NCBI RefSeq assembly: GCF_000316645.1
Contig: NC_019684.1
Coordinates: forward strand, 6,521,501 to 6,585,500
DNA from: Nostoc sp. PCC 7524
Lineage (GTDB): Bacteria; Cyanobacteriota; Cyanobacteriia; Cyanobacteriales; Nostocaceae
Direction of reading: 5' to 3'
DNA: 64,000 nt
The notes under the pieces were generated by a model, which was given only the letters and a program-made list of their open reading frames with translations, ran no database searches and was not told the origin of the DNA. A program made the position numbers and the translations under genes. The first letter of the stretch is position 1, and every line of letters begins with the position of its first letter. This document shows positions 37,253-46,969 of this stretch, in pieces.

Positions 37253-38047
37253 ATGAATCAGGCTTCTCCCATATCAATTGCTCAAGTAACAGATATACAT
37301 CTGTTGGCGGCAGAAAATCATCAACTGCAAGGGATACCTACCACAGAGTCTTTCCAAGCGGTAATAGAACGATTGCAAGCACTCCGAGATGAACTTGATT
37401 TACTGCTACTGACGGGAGATTTGTCTGATGATGGTACACCCCAATCCTATGAAAATTTACAATATCAGCTGAATTTACTGAAGATACCAACTTATTGGCT
37501 ACCAGGAAATCATGACTGTGCGATCGCAATGGATAAGATTCTAAATATAGGGATGCTATCCCGACGCAAGTCTTTTCAACGTGGTAGCTGGAATTTTATC
37601 TTGCTGGACTCGTCTGTACCTGATAATTTATATGGTTATCTATCAGCTACAACTTTAGAATGGCTGGATTGTGAGTTACAACTACTAGGCGAAAACCCTA
37701 CTTTAGTAGCGTTACATCACCCGCCTTTGCCTGTTAATTCTGCATGGTTAGATGCTAGCAGGCTGAAAAATCCTGAAGAGTTGTTTGCTATTCTAGAGCG
37801 TTATCCCCAAGTTAAGTTAGTCTTATTTGGTCATATTCACCAGGAATTTCAGCAGCAGCATCATTGTATTGAATACCTGGGTAGTCCTTCTACTTGTTTT
37901 CAATTTCATTCCGAAAGTCCAACTTTCGCCATTAACCAAGACTTCCCCGGATTCCGTTTATTGAAACTATACCCTGATGGTAAATGGGAAACTAGGGTTG
38001 AACGAGTTCCTTATCCTTATCCATTCAAGTCAGCCGCGATAGTTTGA
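37253..38047 (+). CDS. Calcineurin-like metallophosphoesterase (CpdA-type)
   Basis: About 264 residues from the ATG at 37253; a TTG at 37187 would add 22 residues unlike the family. It has the full metallophosphoesterase set: QVTDIHL (DxH), LLTGDLSDDG (GDxxD), WLPGNHDC (GNHD), ALHHPPLP (H), and FGHIHQEF (GHxH). Class III cyclic nucleotide phosphodiesterases such as CpdA hydrolyse cAMP with two metal ions, and the sequence order fits. Substrate is inferred from family only. Confidence 0.88.
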   Translation: MNQASPISIAQVTDIHLLAAENHQLQGIPTTESFQAVIERLQALRDELDLLLLTGDLSDDGTPQSYENLQYQLNLLKIPTYWLPGNHDCAIAMDKILNIGMLSRRKSFQRGSWNFILLDSSVPDNLYGYLSATTLEWLDCELQLLGENPTLVALHHPPLPVNSAWLDASRLKNPEELFAILERYPQVKLVLFGHIHQEFQQQHHCIEYLGSPSTCFQFHSESPTFAINQDFPGFRLLKLYPDGKWETRVERVPYPYPFKSAAIV

Positions 38048-38078
38048 AACTGGGGAGTGAGGAAGGGAAGATCAGAAC

Positions 38079-38675
38079 TTAAGGATTGATGACTACTTCA
38101 TCAGCAAAACTTTGCCACCGCACAAAGTAAAATGGCCCTGCGACAGAACCCCAAATATGTTCATCTGTTTCTAAATCGCGTCCTCTGTCGAGGCTGATAA
38201 ATTTCTCTGGGTTAATCTCAAATTCGCTATCTAAATAGGTTTTTTGTCCTTTACGGAAGACGATACAACCTTTACCTGGTTCGACTTGGCCTTTGAAACT
38301 ATTACCAGTCCACTCCACAATCATGTTACAGCCTGGTAATTTTTCTAAATGTTCGCTGTTTAAGGTTTTGAGGCGTTGTAAGTTGCGGGATGCACCGTAG
38401 AAATTTTCTTCCTGCTTAACAGTATAATTTTCGATGTGGATGCGATCGCCTACGATATCCAACTTTAGCACCCGCAAGCGATAGGGGTCATTTAGCATAT
38501 AGTCGTAAGCTTGTTCAACAAAAAACCCTACCCCTGACAAGACATCCCAAGGTAAGGGACGCATACATACGCGAATATGAGCATAAAAAGGTGGGTTCTC
38601 AAAAGCTTGGGCTTGATTGCTAAAATCAGCAGCCATCCAACGCGCTAAGGTGGCAATATCTGTAGAATGAGTCAC
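38079..38675 (-). CDS. cpcT: Phycobiliprotein lyase CpcT
   Basis: About 198 residues. It matches CpcT, the lyase that attaches phycocyanobilin to Cys155 of the phycocyanin beta subunit (and the equivalent cysteine in phycoerythrocyanin). Recognisable segments are THSTDIATLARWMAADFSNQ, PPFYAHIRVCMRPLPW, GVGFFVEQAYDYML, DSEFEINPEKFISLDRGRDL and HIWGSVAGPFYF. The start is taken as GTG at 38675 (VTHSTD, known CpcT start MTHSTD), with GGAG upstream; the upstream TTG at 38696 would translate spacer sequence. Confidence 0.95.
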   Translation of the reverse strand: MTHSTDIATLARWMAADFSNQAQAFENPPFYAHIRVCMRPLPWDVLSGVGFFVEQAYDYMLNDPYRLRVLKLDIVGDRIHIENYTVKQEENFYGASRNLQRLKTLNSEHLEKLPGCNMIVEWTGNSFKGQVEPGKGCIVFRKGQKTYLDSEFEINPEKFISLDRGRDLETDEHIWGSVAGPFYFVRWQSFADEVVINP

Positions 38676-38989
38676 GTCGCTTCGCTCCGAATTCAAAATT
38701 CAAAATTAACAATCCCCATCAATAAATTGAGGCGCTTAAAAAATAGCTGTAAGTATTGTAAAGGTTATTGGGGACTGGGGATTGGAGATTAGGGACTGGG
38801 TAAAAAATTCACCCTTGTCTTCCCTACATCCTTACCGGAGGCGGAGCATCTCCGACTCCGTACCCCTACACCTGTGAAAATTGGGGATAATTATCAATCC
38901 TTGATGCGTCAAACTAATTTGCAGTTACAGTTGTTAGGCATAGATGCCTAATTTTTAATTTTCAATGCCCTGATGATTACGAAGTACCT

Positions 38990-40234
38990 ATGCTAAAACC
39001 TTTAAGTTTAATGATCACAGCAACTATACTTTGGCAATTTAGCAGTTCTTTGACGCTAGCACAAAGTCAAGATCCTCAACAAGCGGATAAATTTCCGCCG
39101 AATCCGTTAGAAATCACTACACCAGATCCACTTTTACCACCGTTACGCGACAAACAACCTTTAAGTCTTCCAGAACAGCAGAAACTTGAGACGGCGCTGG
39201 ATGAGTTAAATCAAGAGGCGGCGGCAAAACTGCAAACTGGGGATAAGGTAGCAGCTTTTGAGATTTGGAATCGGGAATTACGCTTGCGTCGCTATTTAAG
39301 TGCGGTGGCTGAGGTAACAGCATTGTCACGAGTTGGTGAGATTGCTTGGAATCGCAGCGATCGCCAACAACTATACTACATTACACAACGGTTGCAAGCA
39401 ATTCAAAAGCAAGCACAACCTAAGAAATCAAAAACTCCAAATAGCGTTGATTTAGAGCTATTACAGGCATTAGGTGTAGCTTATCAAAAAGTGCGATCGC
39501 CTAAACCTGCCATAGAAGTTTATAACCAAGTTTTGGCGGCTGTACGACAGCAAAAAGATACGTCTAGGGAAATTGATACTCTCAAAACTCTGGCGGAATT
39601 ACATCTGAGTTGGTTTAATTATGCTCAAGCCGCCGCCACCTATGAGGAATTGTTAAAGTTTGCTACCTCCACGGGTGAACGTCAGGATGAATTAACATAT
39701 CTGCAACAGTTAGCTTATATCTATCAGCAGGCGAAGCAGCCACAAAAATCTATTGATGTCTTGAGTAAGTTGCAAGAAATTTACTCCCAAAATGATCATC
39801 AGACACAATTGCCAACTTTACAACTGGCGATCGCTGCCAATTATGAAATCCTCGCCAAAGACAATGCTGATTTATTGCTAGAAGCTTTTAAACACTACCA
39901 AGAAGCTTACACAACAGCTTGGCAATTACAGCAGTATGGGCGTGCGGCTGAAGCTGTACAGAAATTAATTCCCTTGTATCGTTCTCAAGGACAAATTGAT
40001 GCAGCTTTGCAAACTAGCCAAATTCTCTTAGAAGCAGAAGCCAGAGCCGCTAATTATTATGGAATGATGCAAGCTTATAGCCAAATGGGGCAGTTATATC
40101 TAGACAAACAAGATTACCCACCAGCACTAACAGCTTTTAATGACGGATTAGAAATAGCGCGACGACTCAAACATCAGGAAGCATACTTTACTCAGCAGAT
40201 TGAAAAAGTATCAAAGTTAAAAGGCAATCGGTAA
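38990..40234 (+). CDS. Exported TPR-repeat protein
   Basis: A 414-residue protein with a signal peptide (LMITATILWQFSSSLTLAQS, cleavage near residue 25). A proline-rich linker is followed by about seven tetratricopeptide-type helix pairs (about 60-410), for example ALGVAYQKVRSPKPAIEVYNQVL and LAYIYQQAKQPQKSIDVL. TPRs mediate protein interactions, here in the periplasm or thylakoid lumen. No enzymatic motif is seen. Confidence 0.88.
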   Translation: MLKPLSLMITATILWQFSSSLTLAQSQDPQQADKFPPNPLEITTPDPLLPPLRDKQPLSLPEQQKLETALDELNQEAAAKLQTGDKVAAFEIWNRELRLRRYLSAVAEVTALSRVGEIAWNRSDRQQLYYITQRLQAIQKQAQPKKSKTPNSVDLELLQALGVAYQKVRSPKPAIEVYNQVLAAVRQQKDTSREIDTLKTLAELHLSWFNYAQAAATYEELLKFATSTGERQDELTYLQQLAYIYQQAKQPQKSIDVLSKLQEIYSQNDHQTQLPTLQLAIAANYEILAKDNADLLLEAFKHYQEAYTTAWQLQQYGRAAEAVQKLIPLYRSQGQIDAALQTSQILLEAEARAANYYGMMQAYSQMGQLYLDKQDYPPALTAFNDGLEIARRLKHQEAYFTQQIEKVSKLKGNR

Positions 40235-40871
40235 TAGGGAATAACCATAAAAATGAAACCACAGATACACACAGATAATTCATCCCTGTTTATTTGTGGT
40301 TTCAAATAACAAACCAGGATTTTTATCAAAATTGTAATCATATAAAACATATTTTACTGTGTGCAATGAGACAGTTCTATATAGTAATATTCCATCAAAT
40401 TAATTCTCAAGGAATCTTGATATATTCATGAATATCAGATACGCCAAAAAAGATATAAAGAAAATGTAAAGATAACTAATAAATCTATTTATTTTTGTTA
40501 GATTGAAAATTAATATCTTTGGTCAAGTAGTCAAAGACTGAATAAAAAGCGGTGTGCATCGCTGACAAAATAACATTAGGGAACACCAAAAAATAAATTA
40601 TTCCAAATAGACTATTAGCTGTATTAGTCTAGTAGGGTGTGTCAGTAAGAATAATTCCTTGGTATGTCGGGGTATATAGCTGTAGCCAATGAGATTATGA
40701 CATAACTATGGCTTTGGGAGTTGTCTGTTTCATATGGGTTGGGTTGACGTAAAAGCTATGTTATCTTTGCATCATACCCTTTTATAGCCTCTTGTTTTGC
40801 CTAAATCCCGCCATAAACTCGCTTTTTTAGTTTATCTCCTCAAATTTAACAAGTAACCCTACTCATCACAG
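40235..40871. other. 637-bp AT-rich spacer with degraded repeats
   Basis: Contains a half copy of the GGTGCGTCAGT element at about 40633-40670 (lacking the other arm) and the phrase ATATAGCTGTAGCCAATGA (40675-40693), also found near 30713. No credible gene is visible. Confidence 0.5.
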
Positions 40872-41681
40872 TTGATTATGAAATCAATCGCAGGTAAAAC
40901 GGTTCTCTTAACAGGAGCAACAGGTGGTATTGGAGTATTTATTGCGCGTGCTTTAGCTAAAGAAAAAGCGACTGTAGTTTTAGTTGCCCGTTCTGAAGAA
41001 AAACTTAATCAAATATGTGCTGAAGTAGATGCTTTAGGTGGTAAAGGAATTAGCATTGCCTTTGATATTAGTAACCTGGAAGAATTACCAGATTTAGTTG
41101 ATAAAATTAATCAATTTGCTGGACAAATAGATATTTTGATTAATAACGCTGCTATTGAGAAATATCGAAATTTTCAAGACTATACCTTAGAAGATATCCA
41201 GTCTATTTTGACAACAAACCTGATTTCAGGAATGGAGTTAACCCGCTTGATTATGCCAAGCATGATAGCACGTAATAGTGGGCATATTGTGAATATTGCT
41301 TCTGGTTCTGGGAAAAAGGGAGCGCCATATAACAGTATTTATTCTGCTAGCAAAGCTGGATTAATTATGTGGACAGATGCTGTGAGGCAGGAATTAGCTG
41401 ATACTAAGGTGAATATATCAGTAGTTTGTCCCGGTTACACTGCGGCTGGAATGTTTTTCGCCTTTGGATTACCTGCACCTAAATTAGCAAAAGTTTCTCA
41501 GCCTACAGAAGTAGCGATCGCTATTATCAAAGCGATTAAACAAAACCAACCAGAAGTCATGTTAGATGGGGTTTTAACTAGGTTGTTATTCTCTAATATC
41601 CAGCTATTTCCAGAATTTGGTGACAAAATATTTAACTGGATTGGTGTTAGGCAATTAAACAAAACCCGTGCTGAAAACTAA
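40872..41681 (+). CDS. Short-chain dehydrogenase/reductase
   Basis: A 269-residue Rossmann enzyme. It shows TGATGGIG (about 14-21) for NADP binding, NNAA (about 95), Ser in NIASGSG (near 141), YSASK (Tyr/Lys near 157-161) and PGYT. All catalytic residues are intact. The C-terminal ~40 residues (TRLLFSNIQLFPEFGDKIFNWIG) are longer and hydrophobic, suggesting membrane association. The next gene, a GMC oxidoreductase, starts 89 bp downstream on the same strand, so they may process one substrate. Confidence 0.9.
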   Translation: MIMKSIAGKTVLLTGATGGIGVFIARALAKEKATVVLVARSEEKLNQICAEVDALGGKGISIAFDISNLEELPDLVDKINQFAGQIDILINNAAIEKYRNFQDYTLEDIQSILTTNLISGMELTRLIMPSMIARNSGHIVNIASGSGKKGAPYNSIYSASKAGLIMWTDAVRQELADTKVNISVVCPGYTAAGMFFAFGLPAPKLAKVSQPTEVAIAIIKAIKQNQPEVMLDGVLTRLLFSNIQLFPEFGDKIFNWIGVRQLNKTRAEN

Positions 41682-41770
41682 ATAGGTAAATATTTACAAA
41701 ATGGTAGGGATGTATTTTTTACATCTCTACAAAACATTAACATATCAATAATTAAACAACCGATAGCAAA

Positions 41771-43303
41771 ATGACTAATAATCACTATGATGTCATCATC
41801 ATTGGCACAGGTGCTGGTGGTGGTACTTTGGCATATAAATTGGCAGCAAGCGGTAAAAAAATATTAATTTTAGAACGTGGTAACTTTCTTCCCAGAAATA
41901 AAAGGAATTGGGACTCTCATGAGGTAATGAGATATCGCAACAGTGAAAATTGGTATGACAAAAACGGTAAATCTATAGAACCCAACACACACTATTATGT
42001 TGGTGGTAACACCAAATTTTACGGTGGTGCGCTGTTTAGATTGCGTGAACAAGACTTTGAAAAAGTAATCCATCAGGATGGTATTTCGCCTGAATGGCCA
42101 TTAAAATATCAAGATTTTGCTCCATATTATGATCAAGCAGAAAAACTCTATGAAGTACATGGTAAACGCGGTTTAGATCCGACTGAACCAGCAACTCATG
42201 CAGATTATCCCTTTCCAGCTATCAGCCATGAACCATACATTCAACATATCTGTGATGCTTTAAAAGACAGAGGTTTACATCCTTTTTATCTACCCCTAGC
42301 AATTAAACTCAACGAAGTAAATCGTCATTTAAGTGCTTGCATTCGTTGTGATACTTGTGATGGCTTTCCTTGTTTAATGAATGCCAAGGCTGATGCTGAT
42401 ATTAATGGTATACGTCCTGCAATGGCTTATACCAATATCAAATTATTAACAAATGCAAAAGTTGTCCACTTACATACAAGTCCTTCCGGGAGAGAAGTCA
42501 CAGGAGTAGAAGCAGAAATTGCAGGTACACGGCAAATATTCTCTGGAGATATTGTAATTGTTGCTTGTGGTGCGATTAATTCAGCAGCATTATTACTTAA
42601 ATCTGCTAATGACAAACATCCTAATGGATTAGCTAATAGTTCTCAACTTGTTGGACGCAATTACATGGCGCATAAATTTGCTGTCATCATGTCATTAAGC
42701 ACAGAATTAAATCCAACTGTTTTTCCCAAAACATTAGCAGTTACTGATTTTTATTGGGGAGAAGCTGATTTTGCCTATCCCATGGGCAGTGTACAAATGC
42801 TAGGTAATATCAACAAAGATAAAATTGCTGCCTACGGGCCGCCATTGATGCCTAATATAGTAGCACAGACAATTGCTAATCATTCTGTAGGTTGGCTATT
42901 AATTACTGAAGACTTACCAGATGTAAATAATCGTGTGCGTGTCAATGGTGAGCAACTATTTCTTGAATATACCAATAATAATGAATCCGCATTTAATCGC
43001 TTGATTAAACGGTGGACTGAGGTTTTAAAATCCATTGATTCACGTCATCAAAAGTCACAAATTTCCATCCATATTCCCCAAAATATGACTGTCAAAGAAG
43101 TTGGACATCAGTGTGGAACCTGTCGTTTTGGTGAAGATGCCCAGACTTCAGTTTTAGATATCAATTGCCGCACCCATGATGTTGATAATCTTTATGTTGT
43201 TGATGGTAGCTTTTTCCCATCCAGTACCGCTTTAAATCCAACGTTAACAATTGTTGCTAATGCTTTGCGTGTGGGTGATCATCTGTTAGAAAGAATGGGA
43301 TAA
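41771..43303 (+). CDS. GMC-family FAD oxidoreductase
   Basis: A 510-residue flavoprotein. GTGAGGG near residue 12 binds FAD, followed by LERG; mid-protein FAD contacts include YVGGNTKFYGGALFRLRE. The C-terminal GHQCGTCRFG...NLYVVDGSFFPSSTALNPTLTIVANALRVGDHL is the GMC signature with the active-site histidine region. A cysteine cluster (CIRCDTCDGFPC, about 192-203) is notable and known from some cyanobacterial members. Substrate unknown, likely an alcohol or sterol-like molecule. Confidence 0.92.
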   Translation: MTNNHYDVIIIGTGAGGGTLAYKLAASGKKILILERGNFLPRNKRNWDSHEVMRYRNSENWYDKNGKSIEPNTHYYVGGNTKFYGGALFRLREQDFEKVIHQDGISPEWPLKYQDFAPYYDQAEKLYEVHGKRGLDPTEPATHADYPFPAISHEPYIQHICDALKDRGLHPFYLPLAIKLNEVNRHLSACIRCDTCDGFPCLMNAKADADINGIRPAMAYTNIKLLTNAKVVHLHTSPSGREVTGVEAEIAGTRQIFSGDIVIVACGAINSAALLLKSANDKHPNGLANSSQLVGRNYMAHKFAVIMSLSTELNPTVFPKTLAVTDFYWGEADFAYPMGSVQMLGNINKDKIAAYGPPLMPNIVAQTIANHSVGWLLITEDLPDVNNRVRVNGEQLFLEYTNNNESAFNRLIKRWTEVLKSIDSRHQKSQISIHIPQNMTVKEVGHQCGTCRFGEDAQTSVLDINCRTHDVDNLYVVDGSFFPSSTALNPTLTIVANALRVGDHLLERMG

Positions 43304-43731
43304 AAAGTCAAAGCGATAACAATAAATTATTGAGCGATCGCTTCCCATGAAACTGGGTTTATAAGCGGTCGTTCCTGTGGCATAACGTAGGTAATCGCAC
43401 ATCATCTGGCGATTATCTACCGTATTGACTGCTTTGACACTCTCTATACGAATCCGTGATACTGTTGCACGTTAGTATATATCTGACGTGGCTTCTGCTT
43501 GTCACATATTCTATATAAATTGTGACTAAAGTCATAGGCCTATTTGTGACTTTTGTAGGAATTTACTGTTTAAAGTTAAGAGTATTAATAAATATAGTAA
43601 TTTGTTAATTGTAGCGTTATCAAAGTAATGAATTTATTGATTAGTAAATTATTATTTATCAGAGAAAAAACTGATTTTATCCTTGTTGCCTAGTAAAATT
43701 TAATGTTTTCTGAGATAAGAGAGAATTGCTC
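43304..43731. other. Spacer with one inverted repeat
   Basis: AAAGTCA (43528-43534) and TGACTTT (43547-43553) flank a spacer that includes TAGGCCTA. It is about 180 bp upstream of the next ATG and could be an operator. Nothing else is seen. Confidence 0.35.
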
Positions 43732-44004
43732 ATGAGTTATTACGACTTTAATAATCATTTTTGGTCTGCTGAAACTGTCTGCGCTTGTTCATCTAGACCA
43801 AAGCAAAAATCTGACCATAAAAGCAAAATAGGTTGGTCTTTATATATTATATGTATAGCTATATCTATACCTTTGTTGATTGATATCTTAGTTGGTCAAA
43901 CTAATCAAAATTCCGTGCAGAATGTCAGAAGAAATAATGTCATTGGTAATTGTCTCATGCTTGAAAGTTCTATGAAAGTGCAAATGTATTGTAATTCCAA
44001 TTAA
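43732..44004 (+). CDS. Small hypothetical membrane protein (~90 aa)
   Basis: Starts MSYYDFNNHFWSAETVCACS at the ATG 43732; a TTG at 43726 is also in frame but unlikely. One transmembrane segment (about 37-55, WSLYIICIAISIPLLIDIL) is followed by a hydrophilic C-terminus with two cysteines. No family recognised. It converges on the decarboxylase gene with only 16 bp between. Confidence 0.55.
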   Translation: MSYYDFNNHFWSAETVCACSSRPKQKSDHKSKIGWSLYIICIAISIPLLIDILVGQTNQNSVQNVRRNNVIGNCLMLESSMKVQMYCNSN

Positions 44005-44020
44005 ATTTGCCCCTAAAATT

Positions 44021-45481
44021 TTATACTTTCACTACTTTTAAAGTGCAGAAATTATGATCCGCACAACCACTAATAAATCCGCCTAGAGTTTGGATTTGTC
44101 GTAGATAATCAATTGTAGCGGGCTTAATGACTTCCCCAGGCATTAACACAGGAATCCCTGGGGGGTAGGGACAGACGATTTCTGCACAGATGCGATCGCC
44201 AGTCTGTTCTACAGGTAAGATTTCACTAGCAGCAAAAAAAGCCTCACGGGGAGAAATAGCCTGAAAATATCCTAAACTACTATCTATTAACCACTCTCTC
44301 CTTGCTTGTAGGGGTGGGGTTATTGTTGCTAAACGCATAAAACCTTGCACCAACTCCTCAATATCATTTGAGGTATTACCCAAGCTAATAATAAAAGTCA
44401 GATTTTGCAGCGTCGCCAATTCAGCCGTCACACCCTGTTCATCCAACATTTCCTCAACTGCAAACCCCGTTAAACCCAACCCAGAAACATTAACAGTCAA
44501 TCGGGTTTTATCCAAATCGACAAACCCAGGTGATACATATTCCTGTAGTGGTGACAACAAAACTGATAATCCCAAAATTTGACTAATTCTGTCTCTAGCC
44601 TCATTCGCCAGTTGCAAAGTGCGAGACATTAACTGTTTACCATGTAACGCCATTTGCTGACGCGCCGCATCTAGGGAAGCGAGAAGTACATAACTAGGAC
44701 TGGTAGACTGTAAAAGTTGCAAAGCCTTACTTACTCGGTCAATATCAATTCTGCTACCTTGGACGTGTAACATTGAAGCTTGCGTCATCGCGCCCAATAC
44801 CTTGTGAATTGACTGTACCGTTAAATCAGCACCTGCGGCTAAAGCAGAGGTAGGTAATTCTGGATGAAAAGCAAAGTGTGCGCCGTGGGCTTCATCTACC
44901 AATAAAGGAATATTGTATTGATGGGTAATGTGAGCGATCGCTTGTAAATCTCCACAAACACCGTAATATGTTGGGTAAACTGTCAACACCGCCTTAGCAT
45001 CAGGATGCTGTTGTAAGGCAGCTTGAACTTCATCAGGTGTGATACTGTGGGCAATATCGAACACTGGATCATATTCAGGATTAACGAAAATTGGTATTGC
45101 ACCAGAGAGAATTAAACCTGCGATCGCAGAAGAATGCACATTTCGCGGCAGAATAATCTTATCCCCCACACCACAGGTAGCAAGAATAGCCGCCTCCAGC
45201 CCACAGGTAGAACCATTCACCAGAAACCAAGTTTGTACAGCACCAAAGGCTTCAGCCGCTAATTGTTGCGCCTGTTGAATCACACCTTGGGGTGTAGATA
45301 AATTATCTAAATCCCCTAACTCTGTTAAATCTGCACTGAATACAGCCTTACCCAGTAAATCAGCCAAAGGTTGACTAATTCCCCGTCCCCGCTTATGTCC
45401 AGGGGTATAAAAAGCCACATGAGGACGTGCGGCACATTTTTTTAAAGCTTCTAGTAAAGGTGCTTGGTATTGATTGAGCAT
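44021..45481 (-). CDS. Orn/Lys/Arg decarboxylase (PLP, fold type I)
   Basis: A 486-residue enzyme. The PLP lysine is in SIHKVLGAM (near residue 228), with the preceding VDEAHGAHFAFHP (Asp/His) and an N-terminal FYTPGHKRGRG. The C-terminal part has ICAEIVCPYPPGIPVLMPGE, characteristic of the major domain of Orn/Lys/Arg decarboxylases. These remove CO2 from basic amino acids for polyamine or cadaverine synthesis. The substrate (Arg in cyanobacteria is usual for the longer SpeA; here Lys or Orn are also possible) cannot be decided. Confidence 0.9.
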   Translation of the reverse strand: MLNQYQAPLLEALKKCAARPHVAFYTPGHKRGRGISQPLADLLGKAVFSADLTELGDLDNLSTPQGVIQQAQQLAAEAFGAVQTWFLVNGSTCGLEAAILATCGVGDKIILPRNVHSSAIAGLILSGAIPIFVNPEYDPVFDIAHSITPDEVQAALQQHPDAKAVLTVYPTYYGVCGDLQAIAHITHQYNIPLLVDEAHGAHFAFHPELPTSALAAGADLTVQSIHKVLGAMTQASMLHVQGSRIDIDRVSKALQLLQSTSPSYVLLASLDAARQQMALHGKQLMSRTLQLANEARDRISQILGLSVLLSPLQEYVSPGFVDLDKTRLTVNVSGLGLTGFAVEEMLDEQGVTAELATLQNLTFIISLGNTSNDIEELVQGFMRLATITPPLQARREWLIDSSLGYFQAISPREAFFAASEILPVEQTGDRICAEIVCPYPPGIPVLMPGEVIKPATIDYLRQIQTLGGFISGCADHNFCTLKVVKV

Positions 45482-45719
45482 TTTTGGAGAATTGAACCGC
45501 TTAAAACTTATACCATTTATTGAGATGAGAGTTAGAAATTTTGAATATCTGCTGACTTAACACTCAGTGATAAACTGGTAGGAGCGAACCCAACAATTTA
45601 CTAATATCAGATAGTAATCAAGATGGAAAAATACAGCTTTCTCTAGTAATATTTTCTACTATTTTGCCAAGTCTATTATAATTAAGTAATAAATAATTTA
45701 TATCTTCCTAGTCAATACC

Positions 45720-46955
45720 ATGCAAATTAAATCTACGAATGAAGAAGCCGTAACATTCTTTGAAGAGGATGAAGAACAAGAAAATGATTTTGAATATCCC
45801 ATTAACCAAAAATCAGAATTAGAGGAAATTAAAAAGATTGTTGTAGCTGGAAGCGATTGGACAACAGCTACAATATTTGACCAAATTGTTCGTGAAAATA
45901 TACAACTTAATCCTAGATTCCAGAGAAGAGATGCCTGGGACATAAGTCGAAAAAGCAGGTTTATCGAATCATTAATTCTTGGCTTTCCCATACCGCAAAT
46001 AGTATTAGCTGCTCAAAAACAGGGAGGAAAGTTTATAGTGCTTGATGGTAAACAACGGCTACTGACAATCCTACAATTTTATGGCAGAAGTGAAACACCA
46101 AATAACGCTTTTGCGTTAAAAAACTTAGAATTTAGAACTGATATGAATGGTAACACCTATGAGAATTTAAGAAATCATCTTTTCTTTCAAAAAGAAGTGA
46201 ATGATCTTGATAATCAAACTATTCGTACTATAGTATTACGGAATGTTGATAATGAAAATTTTCTCTATAAAATTTTTCTACGCCTTAATGTACAAAGTAC
46301 ACCTTTATCTGCTCAAGAACTAAGACAAGCTTTGCATCCTGGGCCTTTTATTAATTTTTTAGACGATCAATCAATCAAAAGTCAGGCTCTAAGAAAAATC
46401 TTCAAATCTCCCAATCCAGATTTTCGGATGCGTGATGTTGAATTACTCCTACGTTATGTAGGATTCCATTATTTTTTATCTGAATATCGTGGCAATCTCA
46501 AAGCATTTCTTGATATGACTTGTCAAAAACTGAATCAAGATTGGGAGCAAAAATATTATGATGTTCAAAATGTAGTTAACCAATTTGAAGCAGCAGTGCA
46601 AACAACCATTAGTATATTTGGTGAAAGAAATTTTTCTCGGATGTGGTTAAGCAATCAACAAATGTACCGAACACGATTTAATAAAGCTATTTTAGATGTG
46701 ATGCTGTTTTACTTTTCGGATATAGTTATCAGGGATTCTGCCGCAAAACATCAAGAACAAGTTGTAGATGCTTTTAAAAAATTATGTTCATCAAATAGTA
46801 AGTTCAAAGAAGGAGTTGAAGGAACAACAAAAAATATTCGTGAAACTTACAATCGTCTGAGATTATGGGGTGAAACTCTATTAGAAGTCTTAGACGTAGA
46901 GTTTAATCTACCTGAACTTGTTGAAAACCGTATTATTTTTAATGGTTTAAGGTAA
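45720..46955 (+). CDS. DUF262 (ParB/Srx-like) protein, first gene of a HEPN module
   Basis: A 411-residue protein. Residues about 50-250 carry the DUF262 pattern: NPRFQRRDAWDISRKSRFIESLILGFPIPQ and the nucleotide-binding DGKQRLLTIL motif (near residue 109). The C-terminal half is helical and has no HNH (DUF1524) nuclease motif, unlike GmrSD-type restriction enzymes. The acidic N-terminal leader (EEDEEQENDFEY) is unusual. The next gene begins 14 bp downstream and is HEPN-like. DUF262 proteins are common in defence loci; a switch or nucleotide-sensing role is inferred. Confidence 0.88.
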   Translation: MQIKSTNEEAVTFFEEDEEQENDFEYPINQKSELEEIKKIVVAGSDWTTATIFDQIVRENIQLNPRFQRRDAWDISRKSRFIESLILGFPIPQIVLAAQKQGGKFIVLDGKQRLLTILQFYGRSETPNNAFALKNLEFRTDMNGNTYENLRNHLFFQKEVNDLDNQTIRTIVLRNVDNENFLYKIFLRLNVQSTPLSAQELRQALHPGPFINFLDDQSIKSQALRKIFKSPNPDFRMRDVELLLRYVGFHYFLSEYRGNLKAFLDMTCQKLNQDWEQKYYDVQNVVNQFEAAVQTTISIFGERNFSRMWLSNQQMYRTRFNKAILDVMLFYFSDIVIRDSAAKHQEQVVDAFKKLCSSNSKFKEGVEGTTKNIRETYNRLRLWGETLLEVLDVEFNLPELVENRIIFNGLR

Positions 46956-46969
46956 GTTTTTGTAAAAAG

